Origin: NORP309 sp045107085
GTDB lineage: Bacteria; Pseudomonadota; Gammaproteobacteria; Xanthomonadales; Marinicellaceae
Assembly: GCA_045107085.1 (NCBI GenBank)
Contig: JBGCFT010000049.1
Coordinates: 1 to 56,224 of the forward strand
DNA length: 56,224 nt
Direction: 5' to 3'
The notes under the pieces: model-generated
Seen by the model: only the letters and a program-made list of their open reading frames with translations
Told to the model about the DNA's origin: nothing
Databases searched by the model: none
Position numbers and translations under genes: made by a program
Shown here: piece after piece, positions 1-9,371 of the stretch
How the letters are laid out: each line of letters begins with the position of its first letter
Position numbering within the stretch: the stretch's first letter is position 1

Positions 1-452
1 AGTTTTACTATAATACCGTTTCTGATAATACTAGTGATTATTTATTTAAATTAAATAATGACAGTCAACAATCTCTTAGCATCAATCAATCTATTATTGC
101 AGGTCAATCAGGTGTATTACTTATGCCAGTTAGTATGAACCATACTGTTGGAGTTGATTGCGCCATCGTTAATGAGAACGCTTCTTTAAATAGCTTGGGA
201 GATTTAACTACTGTTGTCGTTGGAAATCCAAATTTCTTAGATCCACAATCTCTAAATTATCAACTTGCATCTCATTCACCTGCTATTGATTATTGTGATG
301 AATCACTCGTCCAATCTTTATATCAAGATATTGAGGGAAATCAACGTGGAATAGAAGATCCAAATGTTGATAACTATTTAGGTGTTTATGATCTAGGTGC
401 ATTTGAATATCAATCAAATGATCATATTTTTAAAAGCAGTTTTGAAATGTAG
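1..452 (+). CDS. Secreted choice-of-anchor Q / parallel beta-helix protein, C-terminal fragment
   Basis: The reading frame is open from the left edge (codons from base 3), so this is the 3' end of a longer gene. The visible 149 residues contain the sequence pattern seen at the end of right-handed beta-helix 'choice-of-anchor Q' proteins: SPAIDYC, then DIEGNQRG, then YDLGAFEY. These proteins are typically secreted and their last helix coils end this way. The protein finishes with DHIFKSSFEM, which resembles a short IF-x-x-GFE tail that I recall on many secreted proteins of Lysobacterales-like bacteria; its function is not known to me. No substrate or enzymatic role can be assigned from this fragment. 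It converges on the regulator gene at 564-2402. Confidence 0.75.
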   Translation, partial: FYYNTVSDNTSDYLFKLNNDSQQSLSINQSIIAGQSGVLLMPVSMNHTVGVDCAIVNENASLNSLGDLTTVVVGNPNFLDPQSLNYQLASHSPAIDYCDESLVQSLYQDIEGNQRGIEDPNVDNYLGVYDLGAFEYQSNDHIFKSSFEM

Positions 453-563
453 CATAACAGAGTTTTAAAAAAAAATATTGGTCAATTAAGAGCAAAATAA
501 CACTAATAAACAGGTTTTAGATAATCAATTCTTTCTAAGAAATGCACTTGAACATAAAGTCTT

Positions 564-2402
564 TTAATTTGATATTTTTTTAGAAATTTGGCTGACCAAA
601 TCTTGATAAATGACTTCATCAACTTGTGCAGATTGAGATAAATCTAGCATTTGTAATTTAACTTCTTGTATTTCTTTTTGAGTCTGAACGGCTAAAATTG
701 AATCATTTTGTCGTTCTAACTTAAGTGTTAAAAACAATTGATACTCGAATAGCCATTTTTTATTTTGTAATTGTTGAACCTTCTGAAACCATTGATTTGC
801 GAGCTCAGTTTTCTCAATAGAGCTGTAGCTATAGGCTAAAGTTAAAGCAGCAATGGCCTTTGATTGATCATCACTACCGTCTGAATTAAACACTTCTGTA
901 GCTTGTTCAATGGCTTGAAGACTGTTTTGATTAAAATAGTAAGCCAGTGATAAATAAGCTTTATTTAAAGGTTGCTTGTATTTAAAGTTGATACTCTGAG
1001 ATATTTTTAATCCTTTTTTGAGACTTTCTTCTGCTTCTTGCCAATTATATTGTCTTGCTGCATTGAGCCCCTTGTATAGTAAAAGAATACTCACACCGTT
1101 TTTTACTTTTAATGATTCAGCATATTTTCCTGCCAATTCAAGTAACTCTTCCGCCTTATCAAATTGATATGTCTGAACTAATAAATAGTTCAAAGTCGTT
1201 AGTTTTGGACTAATATAGGAAAATTCTTTGTTAGCGAGCTGATGTTTTATCGCTTGTTGAATCATCTGCATGGCTTCAATACTTCGGTATTGATTTTGGT
1301 ATAAACCACTTAAAAAACTATAGGAGTTGGCAATGTGACGGCCATTACCAATCTTAAGAGCCATATCAAGTCCTTTTTGCCCTAACTGTAAAGCTTTATC
1401 ATTATGATTCAGTATTAAATGGGCAGCTGCAAGGTTGTTATTTGCCATCATGGCACCCGTGTCGTCATTAATACTAATTGCATCTGTAATTGTTTTTTCA
1501 AACAACAATATGGCTTCATCAACCTTGTTATTTTTTTGGTATAAGTGAGCTAAAACCATTTGCGCATCAATCATCTGAATTGGACTTTCTGATTGCTGGA
1601 AGAAGCCAATAGCTGTATCAATGTGGTTCTTTTGAGAATCAAAGGATTGACTATTTTGCGGTAACATATTTAGACTTGTTGCCATGTCTAAATGGACCTG
1701 TCCTGCATTCTTTTTATCATCAACTCTTAGGAAATATTTCAATGCAAGATTGTATGATTCAAGGCTCTTATCATACTCTTGCAAGTGATAATGTGCCTTG
1801 CCTTTTTTTCCATATAAAAATGCCAGATCATCGATGGATAAATGGCTTTTATCTTGATTAATGGAACGAACAATGATGTCCATTCCTTCTTCCCAATTAT
1901 TGGTCATTAATTCAATCATGGATTGTCTTTTACTTTTATTTAGATAATTGCTTTGATTGCTGTTGTTTAAATATTTTGAATAGATAAATAATAATGCTGC
2001 CACTATTAAAATGATCAAAAATAATGAGATAGCCATTGTTTTAGTTGACTTGATTGGTTGATTTTTGACTTTTTCTAAGGTTGAACTTTCTGGGGTTTGG
2101 ATGATTTCATATTTAATTTTGTAACCTTTTCCATAGATATTCTCAATGGTGTCTTTGGGAAGTCCAGCTTTGAAAAAAAGCTTTCGGATGATTTCTATTT
2201 GTTTGAATACAGACGAATCACTCACTATCACATCTTTCCATACATGGTTAAGTAAATCGTCCTTGCTAATTACATCGCCTTGACTTTTTAATAACAGTTG
2301 TAGTGTTTGGAAACTTGCACTTTTTAAGTCAATGGCTTCACCATTAATGCTTAAGTTTTGATCTTTGATTGTGAAAATTGTACTGATAATCTGATAGTTC
2401 AT
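564..2402 (-). CDS. Membrane-anchored winged-helix regulator with TPR domain (CadC/ToxR-like architecture)
   Basis: A 612-residue protein. Residues 1-100 form an OmpR/PhoB-type winged-helix DNA-binding domain (the DLLNHVW and IENIYGKGYK segments are diagnostic of the recognition helix region and the wing). A hydrophobic segment at about 121-142 follows, and the rest (about 160-600) is helical and contains TPR-like repeats (for example AHYHLQEYDKSLESYNLAL). The layout places the DNA-binding domain in the cytoplasm and the TPR part across the inner membrane, as in CadC/ToxR-type one-component regulators. Proteins of this architecture are numerous in Lysobacterales-like genomes. The target genes and signal are unknown. 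It stands alone, divergent from rsfS. Confidence 0.8.
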   Translation of the reverse strand: MNYQIISTIFTIKDQNLSINGEAIDLKSASFQTLQLLLKSQGDVISKDDLLNHVWKDVIVSDSSVFKQIEIIRKLFFKAGLPKDTIENIYGKGYKIKYEIIQTPESSTLEKVKNQPIKSTKTMAISLFLIILIVAALLFIYSKYLNNSNQSNYLNKSKRQSMIELMTNNWEEGMDIIVRSINQDKSHLSIDDLAFLYGKKGKAHYHLQEYDKSLESYNLALKYFLRVDDKKNAGQVHLDMATSLNMLPQNSQSFDSQKNHIDTAIGFFQQSESPIQMIDAQMVLAHLYQKNNKVDEAILLFEKTITDAISINDDTGAMMANNNLAAAHLILNHNDKALQLGQKGLDMALKIGNGRHIANSYSFLSGLYQNQYRSIEAMQMIQQAIKHQLANKEFSYISPKLTTLNYLLVQTYQFDKAEELLELAGKYAESLKVKNGVSILLLYKGLNAARQYNWQEAEESLKKGLKISQSINFKYKQPLNKAYLSLAYYFNQNSLQAIEQATEVFNSDGSDDQSKAIAALTLAYSYSSIEKTELANQWFQKVQQLQNKKWLFEYQLFLTLKLERQNDSILAVQTQKEIQEVKLQMLDLSQSAQVDEVIYQDLVSQISKKISN

Positions 2403-2733
2403 GGTTGCTATCTTATCAACATCCTTTTTATTGTCTAGGTTTTTGATTGAAAACTACTTATCAATTAAATCATTAATGCTCAAGATAAAAAGCGCAATAT
2501 TAGACAGTGAATTTTCACTAGAATTGGCACTTTATGAAATTAACAAGTGATTAAGTAAGCATTCATAGGACAATATTTAAAATGATAAGATGTTGCCATT
2601 GTACAAAAAATAATCTGTAAAACTGGCTAAATTAACAATATTTAACTAAATTATGCCTGTTTTTTTTGGCCAAATTGAAAATAGATTCTGTGATAGTGGT
2701 AAAATTCACCATCATTAATTACAAGAGACAGTT
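2403..2733. other. Intergenic region between divergent regulator and rsfS
   Basis: This 331-base AT-rich stretch holds the upstream regions of two divergent genes. I see no coding potential, tRNA or strong hairpin. A possible sigma-70 promoter for rsfS lies at 2675-2705. On the reverse strand there is only a weak resemblance to the sigma-E-like promoters seen elsewhere in the window (2566-2593), which I do not accept. Confidence 0.6.
2675..2705 (+). promoter_or_regulatory. Possible sigma-70 promoter for rsfS operon
   Basis: TTGAAA (2675-2680) and TAAAAT (2700-2705) are separated by 19 bases, longer than the ideal 17. It is the best candidate ahead of the rsfS-rlmH-maf-rng-yhdP genes, but the spacing makes it weak. 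Confidence 0.3.
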
Positions 2734-3120
2734 TTGCAAGAGTCAAAAACAGACAAAAAAAGTCAGGCACAATTAAGCGGGCCACAAGACGCAGATAAAA
2801 TTAAAAACATCATCATTACAGCGATAGAAGACGCCAAAGGCAATGATACCATTGCTATTGAAGTGGGTCACCTCACGCAGGTAACAGATCACATGGTTAT
2901 CACATCTGGCACATCTAATCGCCACATTCAAACCATTGCCGAAACTGCCATGAAAGCAGCCGAAGAAGCTGGTTTTGAAAAAATTGGAATTGAAGGACTA
3001 GGAAAGTCAGAATGGGTGGTTGTGGATTTTGCAGATGTTGTTTTACATATCATGTCACCCGCTGCCAGAGAGCACTATAATATTGAAGGTCTTTGGGATA
3101 TTAATCCAGAAGTTGATTAA
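2734..3120 (+). CDS. rsfS: Ribosomal silencing factor RsfS
   Basis: RsfS (Iojap/DUF143 family) binds ribosomal protein L14 on the large subunit and blocks joining with the 30S subunit, lowering translation in stationary phase or starvation. The 128 residues match the family's length plus a short N-terminal extension; the core includes HIQTIAETAM, GKSEWVVVDFADVVLHIM and the AREHYNIEGLW ending. The only plausible start is the TTG at 2734, preceded by an AAGAGA Shine-Dalgarno-like stretch. rlmH follows after 8 bases, the usual pairing. The NAD biosynthesis gene nadD, which commonly sits immediately upstream, is absent here. Confidence 0.95.
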   Translation: MQESKTDKKSQAQLSGPQDADKIKNIIITAIEDAKGNDTIAIEVGHLTQVTDHMVITSGTSNRHIQTIAETAMKAAEEAGFEKIGIEGLGKSEWVVVDFADVVLHIMSPAAREHYNIEGLWDINPEVD

Positions 3121-3128
3121 TATTTCTT

Positions 3129-3599
3129 ATGAAAATTAGACTTTTGGCAGTTGGGCAAAAAATGCCAAAATGGGTTCAAGAAACCTTTAAAGAGTATAAT
3201 GGAAGACTGAATAAAAACCAGCAAGTAACTTTGGTAGAAATTGCGCCGGTTCATCGATCAAAATCCATCAGTGCTGATAAAGCCAAATCGGTTGAAGGTC
3301 AATCGATTATCTCGGCGATTAAACCAAATGAAAAAATAATTTTACTTGATGAATTAGGTGAAAGTTTATCTACTAAAAAACTGGCACAATCTATCTCAAA
3401 ATGGCAAATGTCAGGATTAAACATTGCATTGGTAGTAGGTGGAGCAGATGGTGTCTCTGAAGAAATTAAGAAAAATGCCTATCATAAGTGGTCATTGAGT
3501 CAATTAACATTTCCGCATCCTTTGGTCAGGGTTATATTAATGGAACAAATCTATCGGGCTTACAGTCTTATTGCTAATCACCCTTATCACCGTGAGTAA
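3129..3599 (+). CDS. rlmH: 23S rRNA pseudouridine-1915 N3-methyltransferase RlmH
   Basis: RlmH is a SPOUT-class S-adenosylmethionine methyltransferase that methylates pseudouridine 1915 in helix 69 of 23S rRNA, at the subunit interface. The 156 residues equal the family's normal length. The knotted cofactor site is visible as VVGGADGVSEE, and the conserved C-terminal HPLVRVILMEQIYRAY and HPYHRE segments are intact. The gene lies 8 bases after rsfS and 9 before maf, so these are surely cotranscribed. Confidence 0.97.
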   Translation: MKIRLLAVGQKMPKWVQETFKEYNGRLNKNQQVTLVEIAPVHRSKSISADKAKSVEGQSIISAIKPNEKIILLDELGESLSTKKLAQSISKWQMSGLNIALVVGGADGVSEEIKKNAYHKWSLSQLTFPHPLVRVILMEQIYRAYSLIANHPYHRE

Positions 3600-3608
3600 A
3601 TTTATAAT

Positions 3609-4175
3609 ATGAAACATGTTAATATCATCTTAGCCTCCCAATCTCCCAGAAGAAAACAATTGCTAGAACAAATAGGAATTATTCCAGATTGTCGTCCTGT
3701 ATATATAGATGAAACAAAACAAGAATCAGAAACTCACCTTCAATATTGTATGAGAATGGCTTATGAAAAAGCTTTAGCTGGTTGGAAGCAATCAGATGAA
3801 ACGAAAGCCATATTAGGTTCTGATACCATTGTAGTCTGCAACGATCAAACATTGGGTAAACCATCAGATGAAGCGGATGCATTTAACATGTTGAAAATGC
3901 TATCGAATAATGTCCATCAGGTCATAACAACAGTATGTCTTAAATCTAAAGCTGGTCAAAAAACAGTTGTTTCTATCAGTGATGTTGAATTTAGTGAAAT
4001 TAATAACAATGAAATTCGTGACTATATTTCTAGTAAGGAACCCATGGATAAAGCTGGCAGTTATGCTATACAAGGATTTGCAGCCCAATGGATAAAAAGT
4101 ATTTCAGGCAGTTATTCTGGTATCATGGGCTTGCCTTTGTATGAAACTTCAAAATTAATTCGAGAACATGCATGA
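3609..4175 (+). CDS. maf: Maf-family nucleoside triphosphate pyrophosphatase
   Basis: Maf proteins hydrolyse dTTP/UTP and modified or non-canonical nucleotides to monophosphates, a house-cleaning function linked to septum control. The 188-residue protein starts with the family signature ILASQSPRRKQLL and keeps the ILGSDTIV segment with the catalytic aspartate, KPSD and the GSYAIQGFAAQWI region. The ordering of conserved residues suits the YhdE (dTTP/UTP) subgroup, which normally neighbours rng, as here. The stop overlaps the start of rng by 4 bases (ATGA), indicating translational coupling. Confidence 0.93.
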   Translation: MKHVNIILASQSPRRKQLLEQIGIIPDCRPVYIDETKQESETHLQYCMRMAYEKALAGWKQSDETKAILGSDTIVVCNDQTLGKPSDEADAFNMLKMLSNNVHQVITTVCLKSKAGQKTVVSISDVEFSEINNNEIRDYISSKEPMDKAGSYAIQGFAAQWIKSISGSYSGIMGLPLYETSKLIREHA

Positions 4176-5668
4176 GAGAAGAAATATTAATCAATACCAC
4201 GCCAAATGAAACCAGAGTCGCGTTGGTTGAAAATGGTATTTTGCAAGAAGTTTTGATTGAAAGAAATCAGAATAGCTCAATTGTTGGTAATATTTACATA
4301 GGCCGTGTTGAGAAAGTTTTACCAGGTTTACAGTCTGCTTTTGTTGACATTGGTCTTCCAAGGTCAGCATTTATGCATGTCAGTGATGTTTACCCTCGAA
4401 AAAATGCCATTAGATTGGAAATCCAAGAAAAAAATTCAGAACTTGAAGAGAACTTATTGCCTTCCATTTCTAATTTAGTACATGAAGGCCAAAAAATTAT
4501 TGTACAAGTTTATAAAGATGCGATTGGATCTAAAGGCGCACGTGTGACAGGTAAGTTAAGTATTCCCAGTCGTTTCCTTGTATTGTTACCGTATGAATCA
4601 AAAGTCAACACTTTATCAATACGCATTACTGAAGATCAAGAAAGAACTCGCCTGGTTAATATCCTAGAAAATTTAAATAACTCTGATGATTCACATGGTT
4701 TAATTGCAAGAACTAATGCAGAAGGGAGTCATGAAGAAGATTTAGAAAGAGATTATAAATTTCTATTAAAACTGTGGGATAAGGTTGCTGAAAGAATAAA
4801 GACCGGAAAGTTTAGAGACTTGGTTTACCATGAATTTGATTTACCAACCAAAACTGTTAGAGATTTTATTTCATCTGAAGTAGATACAGTTCGAACCGAT
4901 TCATTCAAAGTGTTTTTGAAATTAAAGAAGTTTATTAATGAATTTGTATCTGAATGGAATGGTGAGCTGATTCATTATAAGGGCATAAGACCGATTTTTG
5001 ATTTCCACAGTATTGATGATGAAATTAATAGAGCATTAAGTAAATTTGTCCCCTTAAAATCTGGAGGAAACCTTGTTATAGATCAAAATGAGGCAATGAC
5101 TACAATAGATGTAAATACGGGTAAGTTTGTCGGTTATAGAACTCAGGAAGATACCATATTTAAAACCAACCTTGAAGCGGCTCAGATGATTGCAAGGCAA
5201 TTAAGATTGAGGAATTTAGGCGGTATCATCATCGCTGACTTTATAGACATGACTGAAGAGGAACACAAAAAACAAGTGCTGAATATTTTACAGACTTATT
5301 TTGATAATGACCCAACCAGAACGTATATTCATGGATTAACTCAGTTAGGGCTTGTGGAAATCACCCGCAAAAGAACTACCGAAAATTTACAACAAATGCT
5401 AACAGAAAAATGTGTTGGTTGTCATGGTTTGGGCAGGGTCAAAACTGTTGAGTCGGTATGTTACGAACTTTTTAGAGAGATAATCAGAGCGGTAAGACAA
5501 TTCCAAACAGGAAAAATCATGGTGATTGCATCCACTCCTCTTATAGAATACATTTATGATGAACAAACAGATGCTTTATCAGAGCTTGAAGAAGAGTTGG
5601 GCAAAAGAATCACTTTACAGGCCGAAAACTCCTATTCTCAAGAGCAATTTGACGTGGTGTTAATGTAA
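4172..5668 (+). CDS. rng: Ribonuclease G
   Basis: RNase G is the smaller RNase E paralogue: an endonuclease that matures the 5' end of 16S rRNA and decays some mRNAs. Its 498 residues match E. coli RNase G (about 490) rather than RNase E, which has a long unstructured tail. Visible features are the S1 domain near residues 35-125, the metal-binding catalytic region with TTIDVNTG and GGIIIADFIDM, and the CVGCHGLGRV zinc-link cysteines near 410. It overlaps maf by 4 bases and precedes yhdP by 4 bases, the common gammaproteobacterial order. Confidence 0.96.
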   Translation: MREEILINTTPNETRVALVENGILQEVLIERNQNSSIVGNIYIGRVEKVLPGLQSAFVDIGLPRSAFMHVSDVYPRKNAIRLEIQEKNSELEENLLPSISNLVHEGQKIIVQVYKDAIGSKGARVTGKLSIPSRFLVLLPYESKVNTLSIRITEDQERTRLVNILENLNNSDDSHGLIARTNAEGSHEEDLERDYKFLLKLWDKVAERIKTGKFRDLVYHEFDLPTKTVRDFISSEVDTVRTDSFKVFLKLKKFINEFVSEWNGELIHYKGIRPIFDFHSIDDEINRALSKFVPLKSGGNLVIDQNEAMTTIDVNTGKFVGYRTQEDTIFKTNLEAAQMIARQLRLRNLGGIIIADFIDMTEEEHKKQVLNILQTYFDNDPTRTYIHGLTQLGLVEITRKRTTENLQQMLTEKCVGCHGLGRVKTVESVCYELFREIIRAVRQFQTGKIMVIASTPLIEYIYDEQTDALSELEEELGKRITLQAENSYSQEQFDVVLM

Positions 5669-5672
5669 TTTA

Positions 5673-8600
5673 ATGACAAACTTAGCAAAACATTCATTTT
5701 TATTTCGAATTTGGATTCGACTGAGAGGTTTGCTTGCCATTATTATAATTATGTTTGGTGTTTTGGTGGGTTTGGCATCACTTATTTTACCCAATGAAAA
5801 ATTATATAAAGATTTTGTAGTTGAATTTTTAGCCAAACAATGGGGCAAAAAAGTACGTATTGATAAAATATCTGGAAAATGGAATGGATTTGGTCCAAAT
5901 TTTATTATTCAAGGGTTGCAGATTAAAGGTGATGATGAAGTTTTTGTTCAACAAGCTTCGCTCTACGTTAATATCTTTGAATATTTAATTCCTAAAGGCT
6001 CAACTGGTATTATTCTTGGCATAAATGATATCGCCGTAGATTTTGAAAGGAAGACATCTGGAAAAATTGTATTAACGGGAGAAAGTGAAAAAAATAAAAG
6101 TGTTTCGAGTGATATTGAAAAGCTATTATCAAGCGGAACATTATCGGTCCAAAACCTGTCACTTAATCTTTTTGATTCTATTCAGCAAAAAACAACTGAA
6201 ATAAACTCACATATCACGGTTCAACAAAATAATGCTAAAAGAGCATTTGCATTAGAAATTGATTCGCAGGAGTTGGCTGAAAAATTGATTATTAAATCTG
6301 TAACAGACAAGCGATTAGATTTTTTAACCCAAGCCAAATGGTATCTGCAAACCCAAAATTTATCCCTTCAGTATCTGGGTAAATTAATCAACAAAAATTA
6401 TTTACCTAATTCACAGGTGAATTCTGAACTATGGTTTTCAACTTCTAAAGGCAATATTGTGGAATTGATGGCTAAAGCAGAATTATTTGGAAACGTCATC
6501 AATAATAAAACTGATTTATCAGGAACTGCAACATTGGCTTATAAAGGCAGTGATCAAAATTGGAATGCAGAATTAGTGCTGAACGATGTTAAAACTCAAT
6601 CAATTTCACAAGAAAAAATTGATATTGAAATAAAAAGAAATGATGCGTTTATATATTTAAAAGCTGATGTGCTAGATGTTTCATTATTAAAAGCGATTAC
6701 GCAAGTGATTAATATTTCAAATGAAGAATTTGATGCATTGCTATTAGATGGAAAACTCAATAATGTTGAAATTAAGTACGATGTTGATCTCAGACGATTG
6801 GTTGAAGCTAGAGTTCAATTTCAAGACATTAATTTTGATGCGGATTTTGGAAAATTTACCAATCTATCTGGTGAAATCAGTATGTATGATGACCAGATCA
6901 ACGTCTTATTTGACTCAGATAATGGAACGGCTATTATGCCAGATTATATTCGTGGTGAAGTCCAATGGGAAAAATTGTTATTGTCTGCCCAAACATCCAT
7001 GCAAGATGATTCATTGGATTTTAAAATCAATACAATGTGGTGTGATTGCAAAGATTTTATTTTAGATGGTTCAGCAAGAATAGGTGTGGATGAAGGTTTG
7101 TTTTTAGATTTGGCCTTTGCTGTTTATGAAGCACAAGCTAATCAACTTTATAAATATTGGCCAATAAAAAAATGGAAACCAAATGTCCTTAATTTTTTAG
7201 ATTCTGCACTGGTTTCAGGGGTCGTTAAAAATGGCATGATTCTCTATCATGGTCAAGTTGCTGATTATCCTTTTAATAACAATCAAGGAAGGTTTGCCAC
7301 GTATTCCAACTTGGTGGATGCTACAGTAAAATACCATAAAGATTGGCCTGAGGTTGATCGCTTTGATGCAATAGTAACGACGTTAAATAGACAGTTAGAT
7401 GTTCAGTCGAGCAAAGGAACGGTTTTAAATACGCAGATTAAAAACGTCTATGCAGATATAAATAACCTAAAATTACCACACTTGAGCGTTGATATATTGG
7501 CATCAGGGTTAGATAATTTTTTAATCAATATTTTAAAAAACTCACCGATGAAATCAGGGCTGAATGTACTCAATCAAGATATATTATTGAAGGGAGAGCA
7601 AGAAGTAACATTGAATCTTGAAATACCTTTAAAACAACCGAATGCTAAAGTTGAGCCAATAGGAAGTATCAAGTTTAATAATACCGATTTTCAACTGGGA
7701 CAATTTCAATTACATGATTTAAATGGAGTGATGGATTTTGTTGGTTTTTCAATGATGTTAAATCAAATTCAAGCTATGTTTTTGAATCAAGAAGTCTTGC
7801 TTTCAGGCGAAATACTCAATAAAAAAGATCAATTGGCTGTTGTTAACGTTTTATTGAATGGAAACTATAATATTGAAAACTTTGAATCCTTATTGGGCTT
7901 TAATATTAATGCACAAGGCATATCTCCTTGGTTGTTTTCTATTTCCAACAAGAACTCAAATGAAATTAATTTTTCTGCGCAATCAAACCTAGAAGGAGTT
8001 ACTGTTGATATGCCTGCTCCATTTAATAAACCTTCAGAAACACAATCACCGTTTTCTATTACCTGTACTTTGCCCTGTACAAACAGTGGCTGGGATATTT
8101 CATATGACAAGACATTTACAAGTCATTTTAATTTAGATGCAACGACAAAACAATTTAAGTTAAATACATTGAAATTTGGTGAAAATGAAAACAATAATGA
8201 TTTAATTTTTGGTGGTGAGTTAGATGTAGTCGATGTGGATAAGTGGATAGAACTGTTGGCCAGTAAAAATTCGCTAAGCAGCTCAAATGAACTTCCTCTT
8301 GATAACATGAAAGTTCATATAAATAAGCTAATATTTATGTCTCGTGAATTACAAAATGTTGCAGTAAAAATTACCAATGAAAAAGAATCAATCAATTTTG
8401 ATGTCAATGGAGATGAAGTAAAAGGTAAAATTATTATTGCCAAAGAACTGGATAAAAAAGGGATTATTGTTCAATTAGATAAATTGCATTGGTTGGAATC
8501 AGTTGAGGAATCAGAGACCCAAAAAGTCGCAAAAGTGAGTAGCAACTATCCAGCTTTACATGTCTGGATTGGAGATTTTGTTTATGATGGGATACCCTTA

Positions 8601-9371
8601 GGTGAATCCAGTATTGAGGTGAGGCCAGTTGCAGAAGGAATAAAAGTTGAAAAATTTAATACAGAATCTGAATTAATGAGGCTCAATATCAACGGAAATT
8701 GGTACAGAGATAAAGGAAGCAATGGCACCTCAAAATTTAATATCATTATGACCTCAGTCGACATAGCACAATTCTTAAAAAAGCTGGGATTTGATGCGCC
8801 TATATCTGAAGCGCAAACCATTATTGATATGCAAGCTCAATGGCCAGGTTTTCCAAGTCAATTTGAAATTAAAAACATCACTGGCAACATGAGTATAGAA
8901 GTTGGTGAAGGTGAAGTGGTGGATGCAAAACCAGGAATGGGTAGGGTTTTAGGTTTGTTTAGTTTAACCAATTTACCCAGAAGGCTTATTTTAGACTTCA
9001 AGGATGTTCTTGGCAAAGGTTTGCACTTTAATTCAATGCAAGGGCAATTCGTGTTAAATAATGGAGAGGCTTACACTGATGCATTTATCATTGATTCAAC
9101 CAGCGCAAATATTGTGGTTAAAGGCCATACAGGGCTAGCCAATCAAGACTATAATCAAACTGTTATTGTTACACCCAGAGTAGGAAGAGTTCTGCCCACC
9201 ATTGGTGCAATTGCAGGTGGAGCTGTGGGAGCAGCAGCAGGATTTATAGTGCAAGGTATGTTTAGTAAAGGCTTGAAAAATGTTGGGAAAATTATATACA
9301 AAGTAACTGGAAGTTGGGATAATCCCAACATCGAATTAATAGAAACCAAAGAAAGTGTGAATGAAAACTAA
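5673..9371 (+). CDS. yhdP: YhdP, AsmA-like envelope-spanning phospholipid transport protein
   Basis: YhdP is one of the AsmA-like bridge proteins (with TamB and YdbH) that carry phospholipids from inner to outer membrane through a long beta-groove. The 1232 residues are close to the E. coli length. One transmembrane segment at about 14-38 anchors it, followed by the DUF3971-type start (KDFVVEFLAKQWGKKVRI, GKWNGFGPNF) and a very long beta-rich region. The conserved C-terminal part near residues 1075-1130 (GEGEVVDAKPGMGRVLGLFSL, LPRRLILDF) is present. A glycine/alanine-rich hydrophobic stretch (AIAGGAVGAAAGFIVQG) lies near the end. The last 11 bases overlap the start of the PqiA-like gene at 9361. 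Confidence 0.93.
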   Translation: MTNLAKHSFLFRIWIRLRGLLAIIIIMFGVLVGLASLILPNEKLYKDFVVEFLAKQWGKKVRIDKISGKWNGFGPNFIIQGLQIKGDDEVFVQQASLYVNIFEYLIPKGSTGIILGINDIAVDFERKTSGKIVLTGESEKNKSVSSDIEKLLSSGTLSVQNLSLNLFDSIQQKTTEINSHITVQQNNAKRAFALEIDSQELAEKLIIKSVTDKRLDFLTQAKWYLQTQNLSLQYLGKLINKNYLPNSQVNSELWFSTSKGNIVELMAKAELFGNVINNKTDLSGTATLAYKGSDQNWNAELVLNDVKTQSISQEKIDIEIKRNDAFIYLKADVLDVSLLKAITQVINISNEEFDALLLDGKLNNVEIKYDVDLRRLVEARVQFQDINFDADFGKFTNLSGEISMYDDQINVLFDSDNGTAIMPDYIRGEVQWEKLLLSAQTSMQDDSLDFKINTMWCDCKDFILDGSARIGVDEGLFLDLAFAVYEAQANQLYKYWPIKKWKPNVLNFLDSALVSGVVKNGMILYHGQVADYPFNNNQGRFATYSNLVDATVKYHKDWPEVDRFDAIVTTLNRQLDVQSSKGTVLNTQIKNVYADINNLKLPHLSVDILASGLDNFLINILKNSPMKSGLNVLNQDILLKGEQEVTLNLEIPLKQPNAKVEPIGSIKFNNTDFQLGQFQLHDLNGVMDFVGFSMMLNQIQAMFLNQEVLLSGEILNKKDQLAVVNVLLNGNYNIENFESLLGFNINAQGISPWLFSISNKNSNEINFSAQSNLEGVTVDMPAPFNKPSETQSPFSITCTLPCTNSGWDISYDKTFTSHFNLDATTKQFKLNTLKFGENENNNDLIFGGELDVVDVDKWIELLASKNSLSSSNELPLDNMKVHINKLIFMSRELQNVAVKITNEKESINFDVNGDEVKGKIIIAKELDKKGIIVQLDKLHWLESVEESETQKVAKVSSNYPALHVWIGDFVYDGIPLGESSIEVRPVAEGIKVEKFNTESELMRLNINGNWYRDKGSNGTSKFNIIMTSVDIAQFLKKLGFDAPISEAQTIIDMQAQWPGFPSQFEIKNITGNMSIEVGEGEVVDAKPGMGRVLGLFSLTNLPRRLILDFKDVLGKGLHFNSMQGQFVLNNGEAYTDAFIIDSTSANIVVKGHTGLANQDYNQTVIVTPRVGRVLPTIGAIAGGAVGAAAGFIVQGMFSKGLKNVGKIIYKVTGSWDNPNIELIETKESVNEN

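Noticed and set aside
2566..2593. Reverse-strand sigma-E-like promoter (ACATCTT, 15 bases, GTCCTA) before the winged-helix/TPR gene
   Set aside because: The -10 matches, but the -35 matches the GGAACTT consensus at only four of seven positions, and the leader would be about 160 bases.
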